Source: an uncultured Oscillospiraceae bacterium
GTDB lineage: Bacteria > Bacillota > Clostridia > Oscillospirales > Oscillospiraceae
DNA length: 64,000 nucleotides
Assembly: GCA_934569045.1 (NCBI GenBank)
Contig: CAKTJX010000007.1
Span: 1-64,000 of the forward strand
Direction: 5' to 3'
This document shows, piece by piece, positions 16,244-25,260 of the stretch (position 1 is the stretch's first letter; every line of letters starts with the position of its first letter). The notes below the pieces were generated by a model, which saw only the letters and a list, made by a program, of their open reading frames with translations, made no database searches and was not told where the DNA came from. The translations under genes were made by a program, and so were the position numbers.

Positions 16244-16915
16244 ATGATCGACCTGAAGGATATCTCCCGGGTCTATCAGGTGGGCAATGAGAAGGTTTAC
16301 GCCCTGAACAAAGCCAACCTGCACATCGATCCCGGCGAATTTGTCAGCATCATCGGTCCCTCCGGCTCCGGCAAGTCCACCCTCATGAACATCATCGGCT
16401 GCCTGGATACCGCCGACTCCGGCACCTACCTGCTGGACAGGACCCCCATTGAAGATTATACGGAAAATGAACTGGCCCGGATTCGGAACCGGAAAATCGG
16501 CTTCGTCTTCCAGAGCTTCAACCTGATTTCCAAGCTCACCGCCGAGGAAAACGTGGAGCTGCCCCTGATCTACCAGAAGGTGCCCCGGGCGGAGCGGAAG
16601 GAGCAGGTGGAAAAGGCCCTGGCCCGGGTGGACCTGCAAAAGCGGGCCAAACACCTGCCCACGGAACTCTCCGGCGGCCAGCAGCAACGGGTGGCCATTG
16701 CCCGGGCCATCGTCACCAAGCCCAGCCTGATTCTGGCGGACGAGCCCACCGGCAATCTGGACTCCAAAACCACGGTGGAGATCATGGACATCTTCCACGA
16801 GCTCCACGACGCGGGCAACACCATTGTACTCATTACCCACGATGACGATGTGGCCAGGCAGGCCAGCCGCATCGTGCGGATCAAGGACGGACAGCTGACG
16901 GAGGTGGGCGCATGA
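16244..16915 (+). CDS. MacB/LolD-type ABC transporter ATPase
   Basis: 223 residues from the ATG at 16244 (GAGGAGG upstream). Walker A GPSGSGKST near 38, signature [14 protein letters not shown], Walker B with LADEPTGNLDS, and the H-loop LITHD. The size and sequence fit the MacB/YknY group, which pairs with an FtsX-like permease. It overlaps the permease gene by four bases. Confidence 0.93.
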   Translation: MIDLKDISRVYQVGNEKVYALNKANLHIDPGEFVSIIGPSGSGKSTLMNIIGCLDTADSGTYLLDRTPIEDYTENELARIRNRKIGFVFQSFNLISKLTAEENVELPLIYQKVPRAERKEQVEKALARVDLQKRAKHLPTELSGGQQQRVAIARAIVTKPSLILADEPTGNLDSKTTVEIMDIFHELHDAGNTIVLITHDDDVARQASRIVRIKDGQLTEVGA

Positions 16916-18102
16916 TCCAGGCATTCAAAATGGCAATGAAGTCCATTTCCGGCAACAAATTCCGGGCATTTCTCACCATGCTGGGCATCATCATCGGCGT
17001 TATGGCCCTGGTGATTCTGGTGAGCTTGGTCTCCGGCACCACCGGCACGGTGACCGACACCATCTCCAACCTTGGCAGCAACCTGCTGACCGTCACCATT
17101 TCCGATGACAAGGGCGCGCCTGTGACCCTGGGCACCCTGAACGAATGGATGGCGGACCCCCAGATCGGTCTGGCGGCCCCCTCCTCCCAGTCCTCCGCCA
17201 CCGGCAAATATGCCTCCACCACCAAAACCGTCACCGTCTACGGCGCGACCCCGGCCTACGCTCCCATCAACGGCCAGACGGTGCTCCTGGGCCGGTTTCT
17301 GACCCAGGCGGATGTGGAAAACCACACCAGCGTCTGCGTCATCCCGGAGAAGACCGCCGAGGATATGGTGGGCTACACCGACTGCCTGGGCGAGGAGCTG
17401 GCGCTGGACGGCATGAAATTCACCATTGTGGGCATTCTCAAGGACGATGACGAATCCCTGACGGGCATTCTCACCCGGAACACCATGATGGCCTATATTC
17501 CCTACACCACCCTGATGCGGCTGTCCGCCACCGTGTCCTCCACCATCTCCAGCTTCTCCGTCAGCGCTCCGGCGGATGGGAACATGGCCCTCACCGAAAG
17601 CGTCATGAAGCGTCTGCTGCTGGAGCGGTTTGACGATGACGAGGACGCCTTCTCCATTCTCTCCCAGAATATGCTGGAGGATGCCATGAGCAGCGTCACC
17701 GGCATTCTCACGGTGCTCTTGGGCGGCATCGCCGCCATCTCCCTGATCGTCGGCGGCATCGGCATTATGAACATTATGCTGGTCACCGTCACCGAGCGGA
17801 CACGGGAAATCGGCATCCGGAAGGCCATCGGCGCGGGCCGGGGCGTGATTTTGCAGCAGTTTCTCCTGGAGAGTGTGGTGCTGTGCATGATCGGCTGCGC
17901 CATCGGTGTGTTCCTGTCCTGGGTGGTGCTGCGGCTGATCTCCGTGATGGTTGCCAGCATGGGCATCTCCTTTGGGCTGGAATGGGGCGTGGTGGCCATC
18001 GCCGTGGCCTTCTGCTTTGCCATCGGCGTGATCTTCGGCCTGTACCCCGCCAACAAGGCCGCCAAGCTGCCGCCCATTGAGGCCCTGCACTACGGCGGCT
18101 AA
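16912..18102 (+). CDS. MacB/FtsX-type ABC transporter permease
   Basis: 396 residues with one N-terminal membrane segment, a large extracellular domain (about 45-265) and three C-terminal segments. The TERTREIGIRKAIGAG motif near 300 is the coupling-helix signature of FtsX/MacB permeases. It forms the membrane part of a mechanotransmission-type exporter with the ATPase before it. The likely substrate class is peptides, lipids or antimicrobial compounds, inferred from YknXYZ and MacB. Confidence 0.92.
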   Translation: MIQAFKMAMKSISGNKFRAFLTMLGIIIGVMALVILVSLVSGTTGTVTDTISNLGSNLLTVTISDDKGAPVTLGTLNEWMADPQIGLAAPSSQSSATGKYASTTKTVTVYGATPAYAPINGQTVLLGRFLTQADVENHTSVCVIPEKTAEDMVGYTDCLGEELALDGMKFTIVGILKDDDESLTGILTRNTMMAYIPYTTLMRLSATVSSTISSFSVSAPADGNMALTESVMKRLLLERFDDDEDAFSILSQNMLEDAMSSVTGILTVLLGGIAAISLIVGGIGIMNIMLVTVTERTREIGIRKAIGAGRGVILQQFLLESVVLCMIGCAIGVFLSWVVLRLISVMVASMGISFGLEWGVVAIAVAFCFAIGVIFGLYPANKAAKLPPIEALHYGG

Positions 18103-18114
18103 GGAGGAAGAACA

Positions 18115-20271
18115 ATGATTTTCAAGAAAAAACCGGCATCTGCCGATCCGAAAAATTCCATGCCGCCCCTGGAGCCGGAGGAGGACGACCTCCCCGACCG
18201 GGGCGGCAGCGGGGCGAAGTGGATCACCCTTCTGTGCGTGATCCTGGCAATCGCGCTGGTTGTCTCCTCTCTGCCCTCCGGCATTTCCGCGGTGACCAAG
18301 GTCAACGACAAGGTCTTCTCCGCCACCGCCCAGGAAAACACCATCTCCACCGTTCTCTCCGGCGGCGGCACGTTGACCGCCCAGGAGGGAGAGGCCCTGT
18401 CCATCCCCCAGGCTCTGGAGCTCAAGACCTATTATGTAAAAAACGGCGACAGCGTTCGATCCGGCGACCCCATTGCGGCGGTGGACCCTGTGGCGGTGAC
18501 CTCCGCCATCTCCGAGCTGCAAACGGTTCTGGAGAAGCTGGACAGCGCCATTGCCTCCGCCTCGGAAAAGCGCAATGACACCACCATCCAGGCGGGCAGC
18601 GCCGGGCGGGTCAAGAAGATTTATGCCCAGGAGGGCACTCCCGCCGCCGATACCGTGTATGAAGACGGAGCCCTGATGCTTCTATCCCTGGACGGCCTCA
18701 TGGCCCTGGACTTAGACGGCGATTTTCAGGTGGGCCAGAGCGTCACTGTGACCCTGCCGGACGGAACCACCGCAGACGGCACGGTGGCCGCCATTGCCGC
18801 GGGCTCCGCCACCGTCACCCTGCCGGATGACAAGGCCCAGCTGGACGACACCGTGACCGTCACCAACGAAAACGGTGCGGAGCTGGGAACGGGCAGTCTC
18901 TATATCCACAGTATGCTCCGGGTCACCGGCGCTTACGGCACCGTATCCCGGATTCATGTTCAGGAGAATCAGAAGGTCAGCGCCTCCACAACCCTGCTAA
19001 CCATGGAGGACACCGGCCACACCGCGGAATATGCCCGCCTGCTGAACCGGCGCACGGAGCTGGAGGAGCAGATGGAAAGCCTTGTAAAGCTCAGCAGGGA
19101 CGGCATTCTCTATGCCGACACGGACGGCATCGTTTCCGGCGTGGATACCGGCATTGCGTACACCACCCCGGAGACTGCCCAGCGCAGCCACGCCAGCCCC
19201 GGCTACCATACGCTGCCGGGGAACCGGATGGAAGAACCGTCAGCCCCCGCGGAAGGGGAAGGCACTGGCGGCGCGTCCGGCGGGGAATCCGGCGGCAGCA
19301 CCGGCGGTGACCCCGGCACTACCCCCGGCGGCGAGGAAACGCCGGATACCCCGGAAACACCGGAACCCCCGGAGCAGCAGGACTACACCCTGGGCTATGT
19401 ACTGGCCGTGCAGGATGGCATGATTCTCTATCTGCCCCAGGGCACCCTGAAAACCGCCGAAGGGAGCCCCCTGCCCGCACTGTCCGCCGCGGCGGACCCC
19501 AGCAGCGGAACGCCGCTGGATGCCGCGGGCCTGGCCGTCAAATGCAGCACCGGCGCCGGCTGGGAGGACGCGGATCTCTCCCAGATTGCCGCCGGGGATA
19601 CCATCCTGATCGGCAATGGCCTGCTGGTCTTCCAGCACAACGCCGCCCAGATGCCCAGCTTGGATATCAGCAGTATGCTGGGCGGGATTTCCGGCATGAC
19701 GGGGATGTCCGGCCTCACCGGCGGCTACAGCAGCGCCCAGGCAACGCCGGTCTACGACAGCTATGACATCACGAAAAAGGACGTTGCCTCCATCACCCCC
19801 ACCCAAGAGATGACCGTGGACATTCCCGTGGATGAACTGGACATTCTCACCTTGCAGGTGGGCATGGAGGCCCAGGTCACTCTGGATGCCCTGCCCGGCC
19901 AGAGCTTCACCGGCACCATTACCAAGATCAACACCTACGGCTCCAATTCCGGCGGCAACACCAAGTACACCGTCACCGTAACCCTGCCGAGAGCGGAGAA
20001 AATGCTGCCGGGGATGAACGCTTCGGTCAAGATCACCACCGCCATCTCCCAGCCGGTGCAGACCGTCCCGGCGGAGGCCATCCGCTTCGACAGCGGCAAG
20101 TCCTGGCTCTACACGGGATATGATGAAAAGAAGGACACCCTCCTGAATCCCGTGGAAATTCAGACGGGCATCTCTGACGGGGCGCTTGTGGAGCTGGTTT
20201 CCGGCCTGGAGCCCGGGACCACCTTCTACTACCGCTACGCGGACACCATTGAATACAGCTTCGTAAAGTGA
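18115..20271 (+). CDS. Large HlyD/MacA-like adaptor protein (2)
   Basis: 718 residues starting at an ATG after AAGGAGG. An acidic N-terminus is followed by one membrane span (about 38-58), then lipoyl and hairpin parts as in adaptor 1. Between them is an insertion of about 210 residues. It begins with a Gly/Ser/Thr/Pro-rich linker (about 365-430) and contains an extra compact segment with DYTLGYVLAVQDGMILYLPQGT. The C-terminal third again resembles adaptor 1 (TVDIPVDELDILTLQVGM; VPAEAI). Usual adaptors are 350-550 residues, so this is oversized. It ends one base before the convergent hypothetical gene. Confidence 0.8.
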   Translation: MIFKKKPASADPKNSMPPLEPEEDDLPDRGGSGAKWITLLCVILAIALVVSSLPSGISAVTKVNDKVFSATAQENTISTVLSGGGTLTAQEGEALSIPQALELKTYYVKNGDSVRSGDPIAAVDPVAVTSAISELQTVLEKLDSAIASASEKRNDTTIQAGSAGRVKKIYAQEGTPAADTVYEDGALMLLSLDGLMALDLDGDFQVGQSVTVTLPDGTTADGTVAAIAAGSATVTLPDDKAQLDDTVTVTNENGAELGTGSLYIHSMLRVTGAYGTVSRIHVQENQKVSASTTLLTMEDTGHTAEYARLLNRRTELEEQMESLVKLSRDGILYADTDGIVSGVDTGIAYTTPETAQRSHASPGYHTLPGNRMEEPSAPAEGEGTGGASGGESGGSTGGDPGTTPGGEETPDTPETPEPPEQQDYTLGYVLAVQDGMILYLPQGTLKTAEGSPLPALSAAADPSSGTPLDAAGLAVKCSTGAGWEDADLSQIAAGDTILIGNGLLVFQHNAAQMPSLDISSMLGGISGMTGMSGLTGGYSSAQATPVYDSYDITKKDVASITPTQEMTVDIPVDELDILTLQVGMEAQVTLDALPGQSFTGTITKINTYGSNSGGNTKYTVTVTLPRAEKMLPGMNASVKITTAISQPVQTVPAEAIRFDSGKSWLYTGYDEKKDTLLNPVEIQTGISDGALVELVSGLEPGTTFYYRYADTIEYSFVK

Positions 20272-20272
20272 T

Positions 20273-20644
20273 CTATTCCCGCCACGCCGCCCCGGGCTGG
20301 CCGTCCCGGATTTCCAGATAGGCATCCTTCAGCCGCTGCAAATAGGCGAAGGGCTCCTCCGGGCAGATGGGTGCGAAGCGGGGCGGGCGGGGCTTCCCGG
20401 CCAGGGCGAAGGTGACCGATCCCTCGCCCAGTCGTTTCACCGGGCGGCGGGTATCCAGACCAAAGCCGCCATCCATGGGCACCAGCACCCCCAGGTCCTC
20501 TTCCCTCTCCCCACACCGGGCCAGCAGCCGGACGTTCTGATTTTCCGGCAGGCGGCAGCGGCAATGGAACACATAGTAGAGCCCCTGGCGGGAGATGTTT
20601 ACTTGCCCGATTGGTTTTCCGTTCAGCGTTAATTCCACATCCAT
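20273..20644 (-). CDS. Hypothetical protein, beta-rich, unknown function
   Basis: 123 residues; I do not recognise the family. It has no signal, no membrane segment and no metal motif. The first 60 residues have alternating hydrophobic residues (LTLNGKPIGQVNISRQGLYYVFHCRC), suggesting a beta fold. The last 40 hold an amphipathic helix (YLQRLKDAYLEIRDG). It is convergent with the adaptor gene, with a single base between the two stops and no room for a terminator. Start ATG at 20644; the ribosome site is weak. Confidence 0.6.
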   Translation of the reverse strand: MDVELTLNGKPIGQVNISRQGLYYVFHCRCRLPENQNVRLLARCGEREEDLGVLVPMDGGFGLDTRRPVKRLGEGSVTFALAGKPRPPRFAPICPEEPFAYLQRLKDAYLEIRDGQPGAAWRE

Positions 20645-20648
20645 AAAG

Positions 20649-20685
20649 CAATCCCCCTCACCAATGCATACGGTGAGGGGGATTG
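20649..20685. terminator. Hairpin upstream of the hypothetical gene
   Basis: A 14-bp stem (20649-20662 with 20672-20685). It lies between two minus-strand genes and could end transcripts from the DUF6020-like gene. Confidence 0.75.
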
Positions 20686-20751
20686 TTTATGCGAAATAAA
20701 ATTGAAATGCCTGTAAACGCCAAAGTTTTCCTTTTCATCTATTGGACGTAA

Positions 20752-20818
20752 GCCCTGTCCATGTTTCAGCTGGGTGCCTCCGGCCAAGGTAAAAGCAAAG
20801 TTTTTGCATAAGCAGGCT
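20752..20818. repeat. Dispersed repeat copy A (GCAAAGTTTTTGCATAA type)
   Basis: The ends GCCCTGTCCA (20752-20761) and AGCAAAGTTTTTGCATAA-GCAGGCT (20794-20818) recur at 50018-50062 with a shorter middle. There is no gene inside. Confidence 0.7.
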
Positions 20819-20846
20819 GCTACGAGCCCCAGCTCTTGATTGTTTT

Positions 20847-22643
20847 TTATTTCGATTTTACAGGATACACCGCAAGAAAATAAGGAATACATGCCATCAC
20901 CGGGAAGGCGTAGCGTACCGCGCCGTTGATGTGGCTGAGAAGCAGCCCCGCAGCCAGCAGGCCCACCGGCAGCAGGGACAGGAGTTGGTCCTTCCGCTTG
21001 CCGAATACTGCTGCCAGCAGGGCGATGCCGGTCAGCCAGCTGTACAGGCCGGGGCTGCACAGCACCCGGACGGGGAATGTCTGCTGGATGTGCTCCAGCC
21101 TTTCCTCCAGCCCCTGCCGGAGGGTGTCCGGCAGGTAGAAGGAGAAGTCCGAATGGGCCTCCTCCGAATAGTCCTGCAAGGGCTCCTGGAGCACATACAT
21201 GATCTTCCCGCCGGGGGAGAAGGGGGTGTAATAGAGATTCTTGGAGTAGACCACTGCCTCCAGACAGGTGACGGGGTGCTTCAGGAAAAATTTCCCGTTC
21301 AGCAACAGGAACTTCCGCACCTGGGCCTGGTTTTCCGCATGGAAAGTGTTCTTCACACCGTCCACCACCACGGTGGAATAGCCGGTGCGGACCGTATCAT
21401 AGTCCAGTACATCCCCGATGATCTGAATCTCCTCCGGGGTGAGCTCCTGGCTGTGGGTCTGGCAGTAGTAGGCGGTGATGGGATAGAGCAGGCTGTAATT
21501 CTCCCGTTCCATTGGCTTGCCGATGCCTATGGCCGGATACACCAGCCCATTCATGACCGCACTGATGGCCAGCACCGCGGCAGCACCGGAGAGAAAAACC
21601 CGTCGGGTATCCTTCCGGTACACCCCCAGGGCGATCAGACTGATGGCCGCCAGATACACGCCGCCCTTCCGGGTGGCGCTGACCAGCACCGCCAACACCA
21701 GCAGCCATACCAGCTCCTTCCCGCCCTTTCCCCGGACAACCCGGCCAAAGTGGATGAGAAACAGCAGGTAGATGGCCCCATGGATGGAGTCCTTGATGAT
21801 GCCCTGGGCCATAGTGGGGTAGATGGGCAGGATGCCAAAGAAGAGCGCCAGCCACAGCCCTACTTTGGGCCGCCCGGTCAGGCTCCCCGCCTCCCGGCAG
21901 GCTGCCGTCATAGCGAACAGCAGCAGAGCAGTCTGGAAAACGGTGCAGGCCAGAATGCCGCCGTTGTCCCCGCCCAGGAAACGGCCCATGTCAAAGAGCA
22001 GGCCGTAGGTGTAGGTGAGCAGCACCGGCATGGAGGCGTGGATTTCGTATTTTCCCTGGTACATGAGCACCTGAATGGCCGTGTCCGTGTAAAAGGACCC
22101 GGGGCTGCGGAGAATCAGAATCGGCAGCCAGCCCAGCAGCAGGATAACCGCATACAGGCGCACCCATTTGGCGGAAACGGGGTTTGGCTGTGCCTCTGCC
22201 TGCCGCCCATTGAGCCAGCGGCAGAGAAAGTCAATCAGCAGCGTATAATTCAGGGTCAGCTGGGCGTAAAACAGCAGATTTTCCAGTTTTCCCGCACCGG
22301 GCAGCCAGAGCAGGCCATCCAGGGCCTTTGGCTCCCGGGTGGACAGCCAGATTACCGTGTTCCAGGCAAAGAACAGCCCCAGAAGCACCGCGGGCAGGCG
22401 GGGCCTGTCCCCCTTTTGAATTGCGTCCTTTCCCAGAAGCAGCGCCGCCAATGCCCCGGCGCCCACCAGAGCCAGCCGCCGCAGGCCTGTGCCGCTGTAG
22501 CGCAGGGTAAAGGCGGCATGGCGCAGCAGTCCCATTCCCGGGTCCGCGCCCAGAGGAAAGGCCAGCATAGCCAGCGCCGTCAGGGCAGTGAACCCCGCCC
22601 ACAGCAGGCACACAAACAGCATCCGTCCTTTTTCCCGTCGCAT
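20847..22643 (-). CDS. DUF6020-like multispanning membrane protein
   Basis: 598 residues from the ATG at 22643, with about 12-14 hydrophobic segments. The extracellular loop motif PGSFYTDTAIQVLMYQGKY...ASMPVL, followed by ILPIYPTMAQGIIKDS, matches the style of DUF6020/GT-C glycosyltransferase-like proteins of Firmicutes. A role in moving or attaching sugars to the cell surface from lipid carriers is possible. It stands alone between hairpins, downstream of pheT on the same strand. Confidence 0.65.
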   Translation of the reverse strand: MRREKGRMLFVCLLWAGFTALTALAMLAFPLGADPGMGLLRHAAFTLRYSGTGLRRLALVGAGALAALLLGKDAIQKGDRPRLPAVLLGLFFAWNTVIWLSTREPKALDGLLWLPGAGKLENLLFYAQLTLNYTLLIDFLCRWLNGRQAEAQPNPVSAKWVRLYAVILLLGWLPILILRSPGSFYTDTAIQVLMYQGKYEIHASMPVLLTYTYGLLFDMGRFLGGDNGGILACTVFQTALLLFAMTAACREAGSLTGRPKVGLWLALFFGILPIYPTMAQGIIKDSIHGAIYLLFLIHFGRVVRGKGGKELVWLLVLAVLVSATRKGGVYLAAISLIALGVYRKDTRRVFLSGAAAVLAISAVMNGLVYPAIGIGKPMERENYSLLYPITAYYCQTHSQELTPEEIQIIGDVLDYDTVRTGYSTVVVDGVKNTFHAENQAQVRKFLLLNGKFFLKHPVTCLEAVVYSKNLYYTPFSPGGKIMYVLQEPLQDYSEEAHSDFSFYLPDTLRQGLEERLEHIQQTFPVRVLCSPGLYSWLTGIALLAAVFGKRKDQLLSLLPVGLLAAGLLLSHINGAVRYAFPVMACIPYFLAVYPVKSK

Positions 22644-22717
22644 GTGCGCAGCTCCTTTCTGAAACAGACGGGGGCGTGCCGCAAATAACCGCAACGCGCC
22701 CTCTTCCTGTTTTATTC

Positions 22718-22823
22718 GTCCCGAAGGGACACCACAACCACCCGGAACGGGTGATTTCGTCCAATCCCTGATTGGATTTCTTCTGTCGGAAGACAGATTT
22801 CACCCAGCCGCAGGCTGGATTTC
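22718..22823. other. Array of small hairpins with constant ATTTC boxes
   Basis: Five short perfect hairpins follow one another: 22718-22730, 22739-22753, 22761-22775, 22783-22796 and 22804-22818. All have 5-6 bp stems and 3-4 base loops. The last four are each followed by exactly ATTTC (22754, 22776, 22797, 22819), giving a 21-22 base period. Stem sequences all differ while pairing and boxes are kept. On the minus strand, which is the pheT transcript side, the boxes read GAAAT. It sits after the pheT terminator hairpin and before the DUF6020-like gene. Function unknown. Confidence 0.8.
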
Positions 22824-22826
22824 ACT

Positions 22827-22854
22827 GGGGCTGCCGCAAATTGCAGCAGCCCCA
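22827..22854 (-). terminator. Terminator-like hairpin after pheT
   Basis: GGGGCTGC-GCAA paired with TTGC-GCAGCCCC, with one mismatch, five bases from the pheT stop. There is no strong T-run on the minus strand. Confidence 0.7.
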
Positions 22855-22859
22855 CAAGA

Positions 22860-25247
22860 TTACCGCAGGGTCGCGCCCAGCTTCTCGGCCAGGGCGGACA
22901 GGACCTTGGCGGTGACGGCCTCGGAATCAGCGTCCGTCAGGGTCCGGTCATCGGCCCGGAGCTCCAGGGAGAAGGCCATGCTCTTCTTCCCGGCGGGCAC
23001 ACCCACGCCCCGGTAGATATCGAAGAGCTTCACATCCCGCAGCAGCTTTCCGGCGGCCTCGGCAATGACCTTTTCCGCCTGGGCCACGGTGACGGCCTCG
23101 TCACACACGATGGCAAGGTCCCGGCTGACAGCGGGGTACTTGGGCAGGGGTACATAGGTGGGGTCCGGCAGCATGAGATTAAGCATCTTGGTGAAGTTCA
23201 GCTCCGCGCAGAACACCTCGGAATCAATGCCGTAGTTTTTGGCCACCAGGGGGTGCACCTGACCCATCACGCCGATATCCACGCCGTCCACCGTCACCTT
23301 GGCGCAGCGGCCGGGGTGATAGCTGGGATTGTTCTTCTCCGCGGTGTACTCCGCCTTCTTCATCCGCAGGCCGGAGAAGATGGCCTCAATCTCGCCCTTC
23401 AGGGTGAAGAAGGTCTCCCGGGTGCCGTAGGTGCCCAGCATCAGCATCTTGGGCTCCTGGGGCAGTTTCTCCCCGGGCTGGGGCAGGTAGACCTTGGCAA
23501 CCTCATAGAGCTTGGCGGCCTTGTTGTGGTAGGCATTGTTCCGGCCGAGAATCTCCAGCATGGAGGGCAGGGCGATGGTCCGCATGACGGAGGTATCCTC
23601 GCCCAAGGGGTTCTGAATCTTCAGGACGTTCCGCAGAGCGCTGTCCGCGGGGACACGGATCTGATCGAATACGGAGGGGGACACGAAGGAGTAGGTGATG
23701 ATCTCGCTGTAGCCCATAGCCCGGCACAGGGTGCCCGCCTTGGTCTCCAGCTTCATCTCCCGGGAATAGCCGCCCTGGGTCGCGGTCTTGAACTCGGTGA
23801 CGGGAATCTGATTGTAGCCGTAGGAGCGGCCCACCTCCTCCGCAATATCCGCCATCCGCAGAAGGTCGGGACGGAAGGAGGGAACCTGGATTTCGTCCCC
23901 CACCACGGGGATTTCCAGCAGGTTCAGGTACTTCACCATATCCTCTCTGGAAATGTCGGTGCCCAGCAGGTGGTTGATCTTCTCCGGCTCCAGAGGCACG
24001 GTCCAGGGCTGGGGCACATTGTTGATCACGTCAATCATGCCGTCCAGCACGTCGCCGCATTGCAGCAGCTCCACCAGCTCACAGGCCCGCTGCACGGCGG
24101 GAACCGTCAGCATGGGGTCCAGGTGCTTCTCGAACTTGCCGGAGGCCTCGGTGCGCATGCCCAGGGCCAGGGCGGTCTGGCGGATGGAGGTGCCGTCGAA
24201 GTTGGCGGACTCGAAGACCACCATGGTGGTGTCGTCCCGGATTTCGCTGTTCAGTCCGCCCATGATGCCCGCAAGGCCGATGGGCTTCGTCTCGTCGGCA
24301 ATCACCAGCATGCCGGGCTTCAATGCCCGCTGGGTGCCCTCCAGGGTGGTCATGGACTCGCCCTCCTGGGCCTCCCGCACCACGATCTTGCCGGAGGAGA
24401 CATAGCGGTAGTCAAAGGCATGCATGGGCTGGCCGTACTCCAGCATCACATAGTTGGTGATATCCACAATGTTGTTGATGGGCCGGACGCCGTTGGCACG
24501 CAGCCGCTGGCGCATCCACTTGGGAGAGGGGCCGATCTTGACATTGGCCACCATCCGGGAGGTGTAGCGGTTGCAGAGTTTTTCCGCGGGAACCTCCACA
24601 TCCAGGTGCTCAAAAATGGAGCCAGCATTGGAGCCGTGAACCACGGGCTCGTGGTGCTTCATGTGCTGGCCGAAAGCGGCAGCGGTCTCCCGGGCCAGAC
24701 CGATGATGGAGTAGCAGTCCGGGCGGTTGTTGGTGATCTCGAAGTCCACCACGGTATCGTCGTTGCCGATGATCTTGTTGATGTCGTCACCGGGCTTGCC
24801 CGCGTCGGGTTCCAAAATCCAGATGCCGTCGGCAAACACGCCGGGCAGGTCGTTCTGGGTCAGGCCCAGCTCCCCGAAGGAGCAGAGCATGCCGTTGGAG
24901 ACTTCCCCGCGGAGCTTGCCCTTGGTGATGTGCACCCCGCCGGGGAGCCAGGAATTGTGCAGGGCGGCAGGCACCAGGTCGCCCTCGTGGACGTTCTGGG
25001 CACCGGTAACGATCTGCACCGGCTCAGCCTGGCCCACGTCCACCTGGCAGATGAACATATGGTCCGAATTGGGGTGGCGCACCATGGAGAGCACCTTGCC
25101 CACCACCACGTTCTTGATTTCCGCGTCCATGCGCTCCCAGGTCTCCACCTTCTGGCCGAAGACCGTCAGGGTCTCTACAAATTCCTTATCGGAGACGTGG
25201 CTCAGGTCCACGAACTCCTCGTTAATCCATTTTCTGTTCAGTTTCAT
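22860..25247 (-). CDS. pheT: Phenylalanine-tRNA ligase beta subunit
   Basis: 795 residues, normal for bacterial PheT. Recognisable parts are the N-terminal tRNA-binding (EMAP-like) domain around 40-150 (VVGKVLSMVRHPNSDHMFICQVDVG), the B3/B4 editing region around 210-400 (RPINNIVDITNYVMLEYGQPMHAFD), the B5 domain, the catalytic-like core and a C-terminal ferredoxin-fold anticodon-binding domain. With PheS it forms the alpha2-beta2 enzyme that charges tRNA-Phe. Thirteen bases after pheS, with GGAGGG before the ATG. Controlled by the T-box upstream of pheS. Confidence 0.97.
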   Translation of the reverse strand: MKLNRKWINEEFVDLSHVSDKEFVETLTVFGQKVETWERMDAEIKNVVVGKVLSMVRHPNSDHMFICQVDVGQAEPVQIVTGAQNVHEGDLVPAALHNSWLPGGVHITKGKLRGEVSNGMLCSFGELGLTQNDLPGVFADGIWILEPDAGKPGDDINKIIGNDDTVVDFEITNNRPDCYSIIGLARETAAAFGQHMKHHEPVVHGSNAGSIFEHLDVEVPAEKLCNRYTSRMVANVKIGPSPKWMRQRLRANGVRPINNIVDITNYVMLEYGQPMHAFDYRYVSSGKIVVREAQEGESMTTLEGTQRALKPGMLVIADETKPIGLAGIMGGLNSEIRDDTTMVVFESANFDGTSIRQTALALGMRTEASGKFEKHLDPMLTVPAVQRACELVELLQCGDVLDGMIDVINNVPQPWTVPLEPEKINHLLGTDISREDMVKYLNLLEIPVVGDEIQVPSFRPDLLRMADIAEEVGRSYGYNQIPVTEFKTATQGGYSREMKLETKAGTLCRAMGYSEIITYSFVSPSVFDQIRVPADSALRNVLKIQNPLGEDTSVMRTIALPSMLEILGRNNAYHNKAAKLYEVAKVYLPQPGEKLPQEPKMLMLGTYGTRETFFTLKGEIEAIFSGLRMKKAEYTAEKNNPSYHPGRCAKVTVDGVDIGVMGQVHPLVAKNYGIDSEVFCAELNFTKMLNLMLPDPTYVPLPKYPAVSRDLAIVCDEAVTVAQAEKVIAEAAGKLLRDVKLFDIYRGVGVPAGKKSMAFSLELRADDRTLTDADSEAVTAKVLSALAEKLGATLR

Positions 25248-25260
25248 TTTCTTTCCCTCC

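Noticed and set aside
16570..18522. A 650-residue minus-strand frame opposite the ABC permease
   Set aside because: Gly/His/Asp-rich antisense shadow. The MacB-type ATPase and permease on the plus strand explain the region.
22718..22823. CRISPR-like array
   Set aside because: The period is regular but only five bases repeat, the units are themselves palindromes, and no cas gene is near.
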